From Oxalobacteraceae bacterium (GTDB lineage: Bacteria > Pseudomonadota > Gammaproteobacteria > Burkholderiales > Burkholderiaceae_D): DNA of 61,280 nucleotides. The stretch covers positions 1-61,280 of the forward strand of contig JAHFQV010000009.1 of assembly GCA_023259175.1 (NCBI GenBank). Reading direction: 5' to 3'. The notes under the pieces were generated by a model that saw only the letters and a list, made by a program, of their open reading frames with translations, did no database searches and was not told the origin of the DNA. A program made the translations under genes and the position numbers. The stretch's first letter is position 1. Each line of letters opens with the position of its first letter. Positions 33,952 through 43,591 of the stretch are shown here, piece by piece.

Positions 33952-36783
33952 ATGCCCCTACAAATTCAAGTCCTTGCGGCATCAAAGAACTTTTGGCACG
34001 ATGCTGCCAAGGCGATTTTGGCGCAGGTGCGGGGCGGCCTGCTGACCACAGAAAACGCGCTTGATCTTTCCGCGCTTCGGGTGGTCGTCCCGACTTTCGT
34101 GCATAGTCAAAGTTTGATGTTGGCGTTGCAAGTGCAATTAGGACGGGATTTTATTCCGCCTCAGATTCATACACTCTTCGCTTGGCGGCAAATGCAAATG
34201 CCAAGCGCGACTTCGATTTCGCCACAGAGCGAACGTTTGATGCGTTTGTATGGCGAATTGCGGCAGCATGCTTGGTTGAAAAAGTTATTTGGTGTTAAAC
34301 GTAATACCGAATTACTGCCTTTGGCGCAAAGCTTGTTGAGTTTATTTGACGAACTCAGTCAGGCATGGCTACCGCAAGCTTTGCAATCGCCTTTAAGCCT
34401 TGAGTCCGACTGGCTTCGCGCTTTGTCGCAATTATCTTTGCCGGTTCAAAAAATTCTTGCAGATGAAACCCAGTTGGTCTGGACGTTGTGGCAAGCGCAA
34501 CTTGATCGCCATGACCCAAGCGTGCGTGAATTTGAGCAAATGATGTCGCTCGCAGAGCAGGCCGATGCGGGCTTGGTTTGGATAAGTCCTGCACCTGTGA
34601 GTGTACTGGAGCGGGCATTTTTAGAGGCTTATCAAGTTCGTCGTCCTGTTTTACTTTTGCAATTAGATTGGCGTGTCGCGAGTTTGCCGAGCTTGCTTGT
34701 CGACGCATGGCCAACGCTAGGTGTGAATGAGGCGGTCAATGATCTCGGCTTCGCATTCGGCGCAATTGCAGATATTGCAGACATTGCAGACATTGCTGGC
34801 AATCCTGATCGCCAGCAGCGCCCATTTTCGACATCCCAATTGCGCTTATTTTCCGCTCATTCTTTAGAAGACGAAGCGCAGCACGCGGCGCAAACCATCA
34901 CCGATTGGTTATTGGCGGGTAAGCAGAAGATCGCGGTCATTGCGCAAGATCGGCTAGTGGCACGGCGCTTGCGGGCGCTGTTAGAACGTTCCTCTGTGCA
35001 TGTGGCAGACGAAACAGGTTGGAAATTATCGACGACGCGCGCCGCTGCCGCCTTGTCTGCGTGGTTTGAAGTATGTGCTTCGCGTGGCGACACCATGGCG
35101 CTGCTGGATTTTTTGAAATCGCCCTTTTTGCGCTGGCCAAAATCGAAAGACCTAGCGGACGGCGAAAGCGTGAAAGCCGATGCCGTCATGGCGATAGAAT
35201 TTGCGCTGCGTGAAGCAAACGTGACCGGTGCTTGGGAGTCAGTCATTGCGGTATTTGATAGCGCGCCTGCACTGAAAGATTACTTGTGTAGTATCGAGAC
35301 CTGTGCGCGGCATTATCTTGGCAATGGACGCGCAGTGCGGCGTAGTTTGCGCGAATGGACTGCTTTGAGTTTGCAGGTTTTAAGCCAGCTAAATATGTTC
35401 GAGGCGCTCAATGATGATCATGCAGGCGAACAGGTTCTGCGATTACTCCAAACGCTCAATACGGAATGTGCTGCGCTTGAATCGGAATTTAGTTTTTCTG
35501 AATGGCGAGCATTGATGTATTTGCAGATGGAGCAAACGCCCTTTGTCGTCGATCATCCTGATACCCGTGTCGTCATGTTGCCCTTAAATGGAGCACGCCT
35601 GCGTATTTTTGATGCGGTCTTGATGCTGGGTGCAGACGCGCAGCATTTGCCGTCAAGAGCGCAAGAGACCCTTTTCTTTAGTAATGCACTCAAACGCGAA
35701 TGTGGTTTGCAAACCCGTGAAATGAGACAGCAACAACAATTGCGTGATTTTGCCGAAATGCTCTTGTCCAACGACGAGTTGGTCTTGTCGTGGCAGGCGG
35801 AATTAAATGGCGAACTCAATGCGCCGAGTCCGTGGATAGCGCAAATTGAATTGAGCTTGTTACGCGAGGGACGAGAGCCGCTCGCGCAAAGCGCACTTCA
35901 TTTGAGCGAGTGCCAGCTAACAAGGCAAGTGCAAGTAGCCGCGGCACCGAGTGCGCCTAGCCTGTTACCCAGTACACTTTCAGCCAGCGCATGGTCTAGC
36001 TTAGTGGCTTGTCCCTATCAATTTTTTGCGGGGCGTATGTTGCATTTGTCTGCGCTCGACGATTTGTCCGATCAACCTGCTAAACGCGATTATGGTGATT
36101 GGCTGCATGCGATACTCAAAATTTACCACGAGCGACTGCGCAGTGAAACTACGCCCATGAACGAAGAGCGAACGGCCTTGCTGAATGCCGTGTCCGACGA
36201 TTTTTTTCGACCGATATTGCAACAAAGCCCGGCGGCACTTGGCTACAGTGTGCGCTGGAAAAAAGTGATACCTGCCTACGTCAAGTGGGCGAACCAAAGA
36301 GACCATGCAGCGTGGCGTTTTGAAGAGGGTGAAGTTTGGGCTGAACGGGATTTGCACTGGAAGGAGGGCAGTATTCGCTTGCGTGGACGCATCGATAGAA
36401 TCGACCATCGTGAATCAGCTACCCCTATTTCAGATGAGAACCAAGGCCAAGCGCGGGGCTATGCAGTGCTCGATTACAAAACAAAACGTGTGAGCGAGCT
36501 ACGTCAACGTCTGCGCGATTTTGAAGACCCGCAATTACCGTTTTACGGCCTGTTAGCGCAGGATCGTTCAGATCATGCTGCGTATGTTGCACTCGAACTG
36601 GAAAGCAAACAAATTGCGGAGGTACCGGCACCGCACTATGGGCAATGGAAACTGGCCTTGGAGCAGTCGATGTGCGAACAACTTGGCGCGATTGCAAAGG
36701 GCGCGAGTTTGCCAGCCCATGGTATCGAAAACGTTTGTCAATACTGTGATATGCGTGGACTTTGTCGTAAGGGGGCTTGGTGA
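33952..36783 (+). CDS. addB: AddB-type nuclease subunit of AddAB
   Basis: This 943-residue PD-(D/E)XK nuclease-family protein has its nuclease domain at the C-terminus: GRIDRIDHRES then VLDYKTKR (Asp841, Lys843) and DPQLPFYGLL. Four cysteines suited to a 4Fe-4S staple are present, Cys687 (ACPYQFF) and Cys929, Cys932 and Cys938. The N-terminal helicase-like part lacks a recognisable Walker A, as in other proteobacterial AddB. A TTG start at 33781 would add 57 unlike residues. It overlaps addA by one base (TGATG). A (IAD)-type repeat of 9-bp units occurs at 34765-34791. Confidence 0.85.
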   Translation: MPLQIQVLAASKNFWHDAAKAILAQVRGGLLTTENALDLSALRVVVPTFVHSQSLMLALQVQLGRDFIPPQIHTLFAWRQMQMPSATSISPQSERLMRLYGELRQHAWLKKLFGVKRNTELLPLAQSLLSLFDELSQAWLPQALQSPLSLESDWLRALSQLSLPVQKILADETQLVWTLWQAQLDRHDPSVREFEQMMSLAEQADAGLVWISPAPVSVLERAFLEAYQVRRPVLLLQLDWRVASLPSLLVDAWPTLGVNEAVNDLGFAFGAIADIADIADIAGNPDRQQRPFSTSQLRLFSAHSLEDEAQHAAQTITDWLLAGKQKIAVIAQDRLVARRLRALLERSSVHVADETGWKLSTTRAAAALSAWFEVCASRGDTMALLDFLKSPFLRWPKSKDLADGESVKADAVMAIEFALREANVTGAWESVIAVFDSAPALKDYLCSIETCARHYLGNGRAVRRSLREWTALSLQVLSQLNMFEALNDDHAGEQVLRLLQTLNTECAALESEFSFSEWRALMYLQMEQTPFVVDHPDTRVVMLPLNGARLRIFDAVLMLGADAQHLPSRAQETLFFSNALKRECGLQTREMRQQQQLRDFAEMLLSNDELVLSWQAELNGELNAPSPWIAQIELSLLREGREPLAQSALHLSECQLTRQVQVAAAPSAPSLLPSTLSASAWSSLVACPYQFFAGRMLHLSALDDLSDQPAKRDYGDWLHAILKIYHERLRSETTPMNEERTALLNAVSDDFFRPILQQSPAALGYSVRWKKVIPAYVKWANQRDHAAWRFEEGEVWAERDLHWKEGSIRLRGRIDRIDHRESATPISDENQGQARGYAVLDYKTKRVSELRQRLRDFEDPQLPFYGLLAQDRSDHAAYVALELESKQIAEVPAPHYGQWKLALEQSMCEQLGAIAKGASLPAHGIENVCQYCDMRGLCRKGAW

Positions 36784-39700
36784 TGAAGCCGGAACAAGAA
36801 TCTTACGAAGCGAATGAGTCTTACGAACTAAATGGGGTCGCGGTTGATGCGATGCGGTTTACGCATGCCGCATGCGACCCACGCCATTCCGTCGTGGTTG
36901 AGGCCTGCGCAGGGAGTGGTAAGACGTGGTTATTGGTGGCGCGTATGCTGCGATTATTACTCGAAGGTGCGCAGCCGTCCGAGTTGTTGGCCATTACGTT
37001 TACCCGTAAAGCGGCGCAGGAAATGCGTCATCGCTTGATGGATTTATTACGTGATTTAGCCTTAAAGGATGAAGGTGAAGTCGCCAAGCTTTTACTTGAA
37101 CGCGGCATCGCGCAAAATCAATTAGCCAGCGTGATTCCGCAGGCGCGACTACTCTATACCCAGTTGCTTGGCAGCGCTCAGGGTTTGGCGATGGATACTT
37201 TTCATAGTTGGTTTGGCCGCCTTTTGCAATTAGCTCCGCTGGCGTCTGGCGTGCCGCAGGGTTTTAGTTTGAGCGAATCTACCGGCGCATTGCAACGTGA
37301 AGCGTTCATGCAGATGATGCGCCAAATTAAAGAGCCGAATTTGTCCGATTTGAAGGAGGCTTTAGTTTATCTCTACGAAGAATTGGGCGACTACAATACC
37401 CATCAATTACTCAATGCATTCTTGGATAAGCGGGCGGAATGGTGGGTTCTTACCCATGCTGACAATAAGGACGGAAGTACGCTCGCAAAAGACTTGATGC
37501 AGGCCGATCTATTTACTTCTTCTACGCCCCTACGCTCGCTTGAAAATTTGATCGGTGATGATATTGAAAAAGATGCGCGACTAGGTTTGTGGCAGGATGA
37601 AGAACTGCTGGCGCGGATTGCAGCCATTGCGCTCTGTCTTGGCAAAGGGTCGGCCATCAATCAAAAGCGTGCACTGGGCTTAGAAACCGCCCTGACGAAA
37701 GGTCGGGTAAGCCAAGACTTGGCATCATTTCAAAGCTTGAGCATTGAGTTTTACAGTGCCGACGGCGTGTATAAAAAGAATATGAAAACCAAAGCCTTGA
37801 CTGCGGCGATTGATGCTTGGTTAGGCTCCAATAATATCGCAGCCTTCGACGATGAATGCTTAGCCATCGCGCAGCGTTTGCAGACCTTAGAACAGCGCGC
37901 TCAGGATGCACAGGTATTGCGTATTAACCGCGCCTTATTTAGCGTTGGCGAACACTACGTCAACTGCTATCAGGCCCTAAAGGCGGAACAGCGCGTATTT
38001 GATTTTACTGATCTTGAATGGCATGCCTTTCGCTTACTTGATCAGGAAGAATTCGCCGCCTATCTTCATGCCCGATTGGACGCGCGTTACAAGCATATTT
38101 TACTAGACGAATTTCAAGACACCAACCCTTTGCAGTGGCATATTGTCAGTGCGTGGTTGCAGGCTTACGGCGCGGATTTAGAACGACCCAGCGTGTTTGT
38201 CGTGGGGGATCCTAAGCAAAGTATTTATCGATTTCGACGTGCCGAGCCAAGAGTGTTTAGTGCGGCACGCGATTTTTTGGCAGCGCAAGGCGCACAAATG
38301 CTGCGCACCAATCAGACGCGTAGAAACGCACCGAAAATTGTTGAGGAACTAAACCAAAGTATGCTCGGCAATCCCCTGTTCACAGCGCAAACAACGGCTG
38401 CGACCAGTGATGGCTTTGTTGTGCGCTTAACTTTGATTCAAAAACAAAATGAAGCGCTGAACGAAGCTGAAGTTAATGGTCGTGACGGTGATGGTGCTGA
38501 CGCTGGTGGTGACGCGGGTGGTGACGCGGGTGGTGAACAAAGCAATCGTTCGCCCCTCCAATTACGCAATGCCTTGACGACACCCGCGGTGGAAACTGAT
38601 GATGCACAGCGTTATCACGAAGGCGTGCAATTGGCGCAAAGCCTGCTTCAATTGCGTGCCCGTTATCAGGGAGGATCAAACCCAATAGCATGGTCCGATG
38701 TTATGTTGTTAGTGCGTCGCCGCACCCATTTGAGTGCCTATGAAAAGGCTTTTCGCGAAGCGGGGATACCGTTTTCTTCGAGTCGCCGTGGTGGTTTGCT
38801 CACGACCTTGGAGATCGAAGATTTTATCGCGCTGCTGACATTTTTGGTGACACCGAGCGATAACCGCGCACTCGCCCATATTTTAAAATCGCCGATTTTT
38901 TCGGCGACGGATGAGGACCTGATTTATTTGGCGCATTGTGTTAAGGAAGATCCGCAATCATGGTGGCGATGTTTGTCTGCGGGCGACGAACAGAAGCGTT
39001 TCTCGGGCAATGTGGTCTTGGCGCGCGCCGCGACTTTATTGAAAAGATGGATGTTGTTAGCGCAGGATTTGCCGGTACATGACCTGCTTGATCGGATTGT
39101 CTTCGAGGGACAATTGCAAGCCGCTTACGCGAAAAATAGCTTGGCAAGTCAACGCGATCAAGTCTTGGCGAATATTGAAGCCTTTATGCACCTAGCACTG
39201 CAATTAGATGGCGGTCGCTACCCCAGTTTGCCAAAATTTATAGCGGCTTTGCGTGAATATGAACGCGGTAATGAAAACGAATCGCCGGATGAATCGAGCT
39301 TGAGTTTCGCCCTTGATGCGGTGCGAATACTGACGATTCATAGCGCTAAGGGTTTAGAAGCCCGAGTGGTCGCACTACTCGATTGCAATCATAGCGAAGC
39401 GGCAGAAGACCATCTTGGTGTGCTCTGCGCGTGGCCATTGTCGGAGGACGAAGAAGCGCATTTTTCAGTTTTCTGGAAAAAAGATCAGCGCGGTTATGCT
39501 CGTCGCGCACTCTTTGAAAAATCAGCAGAACAGGCCCAACAAGAAAATTGGAATTTGTTGTACGTCGCAGCAACCCGCGCGCGTGAAATTTTATTGATTA
39601 GCGGTGTCGTTAGCGCTACAAAATCGAATGAAGGCGTGCGCGAAGGCAGTTGGTACCAGCGGTTTTCGCATTTGCCGGCAGCACCTTTGCTGGCGTTCGT

Positions 39701-40280
39701 GGACAAAACACAGGGAAGGGATCAGAGTGAGGCGGGGCAATTTAGTTTCAAATCACTTGCTTCGGTCGATTTGGCAATGCCAAATTTAATCATGACAAAT
39801 CAAAACCAGCAGGAGCAGCACAGCCACAGCCAAAGCGCAGAACAAATCGAAGGAATTGCGCTCCACACTTTGATGGAGCGCCTGTGTCAGGGAGGCTGGC
39901 CGATTCATGTGCCTGCGCCCGAAAAAATCGTGACATGGCTGCCCTGCAGCTTAGCAGTTGCAAGTAATGTACACGAGCAAGCAAAAAAGATTTTGGATAA
40001 TCCACAGTTACAGCGCTTCTTTGACGCAAGCCAATATCGTTTCGCGCGTAACGAAATGCATGTGATGGTCGACGGTGCGGTACAACGCTTGGACCGCTTG
40101 GTTGCTTTCGACGATGGCTTATGGATTTTAGATTACAAGCGGCAATGCCTTGACACTGAAAAGCAGGATTACCTCAGTCAATTGGAAAGCTATCGTGCCG
40201 CGATCGCCCCAATTTACCCAGAGCAAACCATCAATGCGGGGCTTATTTTGTCCGACGGTCGTTGGCTTGCTTTGTTGTAG
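36783..40280 (+). CDS. addA: AddA-type UvrD helicase-nuclease
   Basis: This 1165-residue SF1 helicase-nuclease processes double-strand breaks for homologous recombination with AddB. Walker A is ACAGSGKTW (residues 41-49), motif II ILLDEFQDTN (near 442), motif III VFVVGDPKQSIYRFRRAEP and motif VI LLYVAATRAREILLISG. The C-terminal nuclease has LDRLVAFDDGLWILDYKR (near 1105-1120). A Gly/Asp-rich low-complexity linker at about residues 565-590 is encoded by tandem 12-bp units and interrupts the helicase. The start at 36783 gives MKPEQES; GTG 36780 or TTG 36777 are alternatives. Confidence 0.9.
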   Translation: MKPEQESYEANESYELNGVAVDAMRFTHAACDPRHSVVVEACAGSGKTWLLVARMLRLLLEGAQPSELLAITFTRKAAQEMRHRLMDLLRDLALKDEGEVAKLLLERGIAQNQLASVIPQARLLYTQLLGSAQGLAMDTFHSWFGRLLQLAPLASGVPQGFSLSESTGALQREAFMQMMRQIKEPNLSDLKEALVYLYEELGDYNTHQLLNAFLDKRAEWWVLTHADNKDGSTLAKDLMQADLFTSSTPLRSLENLIGDDIEKDARLGLWQDEELLARIAAIALCLGKGSAINQKRALGLETALTKGRVSQDLASFQSLSIEFYSADGVYKKNMKTKALTAAIDAWLGSNNIAAFDDECLAIAQRLQTLEQRAQDAQVLRINRALFSVGEHYVNCYQALKAEQRVFDFTDLEWHAFRLLDQEEFAAYLHARLDARYKHILLDEFQDTNPLQWHIVSAWLQAYGADLERPSVFVVGDPKQSIYRFRRAEPRVFSAARDFLAAQGAQMLRTNQTRRNAPKIVEELNQSMLGNPLFTAQTTAATSDGFVVRLTLIQKQNEALNEAEVNGRDGDGADAGGDAGGDAGGEQSNRSPLQLRNALTTPAVETDDAQRYHEGVQLAQSLLQLRARYQGGSNPIAWSDVMLLVRRRTHLSAYEKAFREAGIPFSSSRRGGLLTTLEIEDFIALLTFLVTPSDNRALAHILKSPIFSATDEDLIYLAHCVKEDPQSWWRCLSAGDEQKRFSGNVVLARAATLLKRWMLLAQDLPVHDLLDRIVFEGQLQAAYAKNSLASQRDQVLANIEAFMHLALQLDGGRYPSLPKFIAALREYERGNENESPDESSLSFALDAVRILTIHSAKGLEARVVALLDCNHSEAAEDHLGVLCAWPLSEDEEAHFSVFWKKDQRGYARRALFEKSAEQAQQENWNLLYVAATRAREILLISGVVSATKSNEGVREGSWYQRFSHLPAAPLLAFVDKTQGRDQSEAGQFSFKSLASVDLAMPNLIMTNQNQQEQHSHSQSAEQIEGIALHTLMERLCQGGWPIHVPAPEKIVTWLPCSLAVASNVHEQAKKILDNPQLQRFFDASQYRFARNEMHVMVDGAVQRLDRLVAFDDGLWILDYKRQCLDTEKQDYLSQLESYRAAIAPIYPEQTINAGLILSDGRWLALL

Positions 40281-40401
40281 GATTTCGTGAGGAGCTGATT
40301 TCTTTTCGTTAGGATGACTGATAAATACATTTCTCCGAAATTTGCCCTTATAATTGTTCCGCTCTTTAGCCTTCCCCCTGGAATAAACCACAATCGCCAA
40401 G

Positions 40402-40623
40402 ATGATTTCTGAATTTGAACTGCTCGCTGACAAGGTCAGTCGCCTCGCTGAATTGACGCACACATTGCGCTTGGAAAATGCTGCGCTGCGCCGTGCCGCG
40501 GTGGAACATGCTTCTGATAATAAAGACTTACGTGAACGCCTGCAATTGGCCGCGACGCGCGTCGAGGGACTGTTGGCGCAATTGCCGTCAGCGCCGCAAG
40601 ACGTAGAAAAGGACGCAGCATGA
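40402..40623 (+). CDS. ZapB-like small coiled-coil protein
   Basis: This 73-residue protein is a single amphipathic coiled coil (ISEFELLADKVSRLAELTHT and on to LRERLQLAATRVEGLL) with a short polar tail. The size, coiled-coil form and position directly before zapA match the ZapB-like/TIGR02449 proteins found with zapA in many betaproteobacteria. It overlaps zapA by four bases. A role in stabilising the division ring is inferred from the neighbour. Confidence 0.8.
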   Translation: MISEFELLADKVSRLAELTHTLRLENAALRRAAVEHASDNKDLRERLQLAATRVEGLLAQLPSAPQDVEKDAA

Positions 40624-40946
40624 GCGCCAGTAAATCGATGCAAGTGGATGTCAATATCATGGGACAGTCTTACAAACTCGCCTGTAAAGAGGGTGAAGAC
40701 CGAGCCTTGATGGAGGCGGCTTCCTATCTGAACGATAAAATGTGTGCAATTCGTGACCAGTCTAAAACTAAGGGAACAGATCGTATTGCTGTGATGGCGG
40801 CTTTGAGTTTTGCTGCAGAATTACTGGCAACCAAAACTCATGATGGTCCATTGTCTGGCCTGAGCTTGGGTGAAGTCAGACATAAAATGCAAACCATGAC
40901 AGATGTGATTGATCAAGCACTCACGCCGCAAGAGAAGCTATTTTAA
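40620..40946 (+). CDS. zapA: Cell division protein ZapA
   Basis: This 108-residue cytoplasmic protein promotes FtsZ filament bundling. The N-terminal VDVNIMGQSYKLACKEGEDRALMEAA pattern and the C-terminal dimerisation helix are typical. It is translated together with the small coiled-coil gene upstream. The 6S RNA gene follows, a conserved order in proteobacteria. Confidence 0.92.
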   Translation: MSASKSMQVDVNIMGQSYKLACKEGEDRALMEAASYLNDKMCAIRDQSKTKGTDRIAVMAALSFAAELLATKTHDGPLSGLSLGEVRHKMQTMTDVIDQALTPQEKLF

Positions 40947-41024
40947 AATCCTGCCCCATTGGTTTATACAATCAAATTTTTTAAAATAATCAATGAGAAA
41001 AAAGCGCGCTTCGGTTAAACTACA

Positions 41025-41201
41025 GTCTCCCTACCATGTTCGCCAGTGTCATATATTCCTTGAACCATTTATGTGCATAGGCTGTGGAAATTGTTCAATG
41101 GTGTGAGCGTCGCTTATGTCCGATGAACCCGATTTGAACTGACCATGACCAACTTGAACCGCCAGGTTCAGGATGCCGGCACAGCGGCATTGGTGGGGGA
41201 C
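41025..41201 (+). ncRNA. ssrS: 6S RNA
   Basis: This region is the regulatory RNA that binds sigma-70 RNA polymerase. The 5' end GTCTCCCTACCATGTTCGCC pairs imperfectly with the 3' end CATTGGTGGGGGAC to make the closing stem. The 3' half has the CTTGAACC...GGTTCA hairpin and ACAGCGGCAT, which match known 6S RNA. It lies directly after zapA and is followed by a terminator. Ends are estimated to within about five bases. Confidence 0.88.
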
Positions 41202-41213
41202 TTAATTCACAAG

Positions 41214-41251
41214 AAAAAGCATCTATCAATTATTTTGGTAGGTGCTTTTTT
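41214..41251 (+). terminator. Terminator of 6S RNA
   Basis: AAAAAGCATCTATC pairs with GGTAGGTGCTTTTT (with G-U pairs) around a short AT-rich loop and is followed by T residues, 12 bases past the 6S 3' end. Confidence 0.85.
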
Positions 41252-41262
41252 GTTGGGATTTG

Positions 41263-41286
41263 GCTTATGATTCAGCTTATGATTCA
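41263..41286 (+). repeat. Tandem 12-bp duplication
   Basis: GCTTATGATTCA occurs twice in direct tandem between the 6S terminator and the lipoprotein gene, and a partial third copy (GCTT) follows. Confidence 0.9.
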
Positions 41287-41323
41287 GCTTTAGTTTCGGC
41301 TTATCAAATTAGAAGGGTTTGCG

Positions 41324-42109
41324 ATGGCAGTCCGTTTTTTATGTTTGATATTCGCTTTGATCTTGGCCGGGTGTTCTAGTTCCGTGCCGATAGAGTCCGG
41401 TGCCAATGTTAGTTCAAAGGCTGTTGCTGGGACATCCAAAAAGCAAAATTTGGCTTACGAACATAGCTTGGATTTGACGATAGAACAGGATAAATTGGCC
41501 GTACTCGTTAGCCAAGTTCAGGACAACTGCAAAGCGGCGCCTGAGAACGCTTGTACACTGCTCGAATCACGTATTACATCGTCTAGTGGAACCACCGCGC
41601 ACCTGAAGTTGCGCGCGACCTCAGTCGAAATTAAAAAGCTAATTGCGCTATTGACGGGAAAAGCTAAAGTCACCAATCAGTCGACTTTAGCCGAAGATTT
41701 GACAGCTCCCATGTTTGATATCGAGAAAAAAGTAGCGATGCTAAGCGCGTATCGCCTACAACTCGAAGCCCTCAGCAAGCGTGCCAACAATGATCTCGAT
41801 CAATTAATCCGATTGAGTCGCGAACTAGCACAGGTGGACACAGATTTAGAAGAACTCAAAGGAAGAAATGCGCGTTATGTGCAGCGTATTGAAACAGAAC
41901 TATTGTCCATTTCTCTTAGTAGTCAGGACGCGATCTCGACGTGGCGGCCGGTTTCGCACGCGATGAGCGATTTTGGTGCGCACCTCGCGGAAGGACTCGC
42001 ATTTACTATCAGTTCTATCGCCTATCTTTTGCCATTTTTAGTGTTCATCATGGTTTTTATTTTTGGCGTAAGAAAAATAATTCGACGATTCCGACGCGCG
42101 AAAATTTAA
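41324..42109 (+). CDS. DUF4349-type lipoprotein with C-terminal membrane anchor
   Basis: This 261-residue protein has a signal peptide with lipobox LAGC. The middle part has a beta/alpha core with a long coiled coil (IEKKVAMLSAYRLQLEALSK... LSRELAQVDTDLEELKGR) as in DUF4349 proteins. Near the C-terminus is a hydrophobic segment (AYLLPFLVFIMVFIFGV) followed by a basic tail. It is predicted to be lipid-anchored at one end and membrane-spanning at the other. Function of the family is unknown. It sits after 6S RNA with no operon partner. Confidence 0.75.
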   Translation: MAVRFLCLIFALILAGCSSSVPIESGANVSSKAVAGTSKKQNLAYEHSLDLTIEQDKLAVLVSQVQDNCKAAPENACTLLESRITSSSGTTAHLKLRATSVEIKKLIALLTGKAKVTNQSTLAEDLTAPMFDIEKKVAMLSAYRLQLEALSKRANNDLDQLIRLSRELAQVDTDLEELKGRNARYVQRIETELLSISLSSQDAISTWRPVSHAMSDFGAHLAEGLAFTISSIAYLLPFLVFIMVFIFGVRKIIRRFRRAKI

Positions 42110-42218
42110 GCTGATTGTGTCTGGCGAATCGTAAAATGGGCCAGCGTCAGCAGCAGAATTTTTTTTCCATTACACTTGGGCTTTCACGCTTGCCTAGCGG
42201 TATTTACGAAAGCCCCTT

Positions 42219-43433
42219 ATGCGAACAGCTACCACTCCTGATTTAAAATCGGTCTTAATTGCGACTGGTTTCGTATTGACCTTAGCGATGGGCGTGCGGC
42301 ATGGTTTGGGGTTTTGGTTGCAGCCTATTTCGCAAACCCACCATTGGACAAGGGAGACTTTTTCCTTGGCGATTGCGATGCAAAATTTAATGTGGGGCGT
42401 TTTTGGTCCGTTTGCTGGGATGGCGGCGGATCGTTTAGGCACCGCTAAAGTGATACTGGTTGGCGCTATTTTATATGCCTTGGGTTTAGTCTCGATGGCG
42501 CTGATTGATCAGCCGACGACTTTCATCGCGGTCACTGGTATCTTGGTCGGCGGCGCTTTGGCTTGTACCACCTTCGGCGCGGTGACCGGAATTATTGGGC
42601 GTACCGCCCCCTTGGAAAAGCGTTCTTGGGCTTTCGGATTGTCGTCAGCCGCGAGTTCTTTTGGGCAGTTTGTGATGATGCCTGTTGACCAGCAATTGAT
42701 ACAACAAGCAGGTTGGCAAAATGCGTTTTATATTTTGGCGGTCGTGCTTTTGTTGGTAATGCTGCCGATGGCTTGGAAATTGCGTGAACCTGTTCTTGAG
42801 CGCCCCACCGGTCCGCAACAAAGTATGATGGAAGCGATACGCGAAGCGTTTTCGCATCGCCCTTTCTGGCTGCTATTGGCGGGCTACTTTGTCTGTGGAT
42901 TTCAATTGATTTTTATTGGAATTAATTTGCCGGCCTACTTGAAAGACAAAGGTGTGAACGATCCACAAGTGGCGGTGCTTGCTTTGGCACTGATAGGATT
43001 GTTTAATATTTTTGGCTCTTATGGCGCGGGTAAATTAGGCGGCATTTTTCCGAAGCGCTATCTGCTTTCTGGTGTTTATTTTCTTCGTAGCGTGGTGATA
43101 GGCGTGTTTTTGTTGGCCCCGATTTCTATTTTAAGCATCGCCATTTTCTCGGCCGCGATGGGCGTTTTGTGGCTTTCCACCGTGCCACTGACCAATGGCG
43201 TGATCGCGGGTATTTTCGGCGTGCGATATTTATCTATGCTTTCGGGTTTCGTCTTTTTTTCTCATCAACTCGGTAGCTTTTTGGGCGCTTGCTTAGGCGG
43301 TTATTTTTATACGAAGAACGCAAACTACGATGCAGTCTGGGTGATCGTCATCGGCTTGGGGCTCTTTGCAACGCTGATTAATTTGCCGATCAATGAGAGT
43401 GCAATTGAGCGTGAGACCGTTGTTTTAGTCTGA
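42219..43433 (+). CDS. MFS transporter, monocarboxylate-type
   Basis: This 404-residue protein has twelve predicted transmembrane segments. The loop 2-3 motif reads GMAADRLGTAKVILVGA, a variant of the MFS GxxxDrxGrR signature. The fold and the early GFWLQPISQ segment resemble monocarboxylate/oxalate-formate-type carriers. The substrate is not determinable. A short 45-residue ORF follows 9 bp downstream. Confidence 0.85.
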   Translation: MRTATTPDLKSVLIATGFVLTLAMGVRHGLGFWLQPISQTHHWTRETFSLAIAMQNLMWGVFGPFAGMAADRLGTAKVILVGAILYALGLVSMALIDQPTTFIAVTGILVGGALACTTFGAVTGIIGRTAPLEKRSWAFGLSSAASSFGQFVMMPVDQQLIQQAGWQNAFYILAVVLLLVMLPMAWKLREPVLERPTGPQQSMMEAIREAFSHRPFWLLLAGYFVCGFQLIFIGINLPAYLKDKGVNDPQVAVLALALIGLFNIFGSYGAGKLGGIFPKRYLLSGVYFLRSVVIGVFLLAPISILSIAIFSAAMGVLWLSTVPLTNGVIAGIFGVRYLSMLSGFVFFSHQLGSFLGACLGGYFYTKNANYDAVWVIVIGLGLFATLINLPINESAIERETVVLV

Positions 43434-43442
43434 GAATTTGGT

Positions 43443-43580
43443 ATGAAAAAACGAACTCATCTCGCGGCTTTTTTGTATTTCGTCTTGGTGGTGGCGATTT
43501 TAAGTTCGTTTTTTCTAGCTTACTTTCAGCCCGGCTTTATGCTTGATTTGGCTAATCGTTTCATACTCTGTATTGGCTAA
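43443..43580 (+). CDS. Possible 45-residue membrane miniprotein
   Basis: This short ORF (ATG to TAA) starts MKKRTHLAAFLYF and has one strong hydrophobic segment (LYFVLVVAILSSFFLAYF). It lies 9 bp after the MFS stop codon on the same strand, and its basic N-terminus and hydrophobic helix fit a membrane miniprotein. The ribosome-binding site is weak. Its residues resemble no family I can name; it may be the start of a longer protein that decayed. Confidence 0.4.
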   Translation: MKKRTHLAAFLYFVLVVAILSSFFLAYFQPGFMLDLANRFILCIG

Positions 43581-43591
43581 CTTTGTATGGG

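Noticed and set aside
38473-38691. His-rich minus-strand ORF in addA
   Set aside because: It is the complement of the Gly/Asp microrepeat, not an independent gene.
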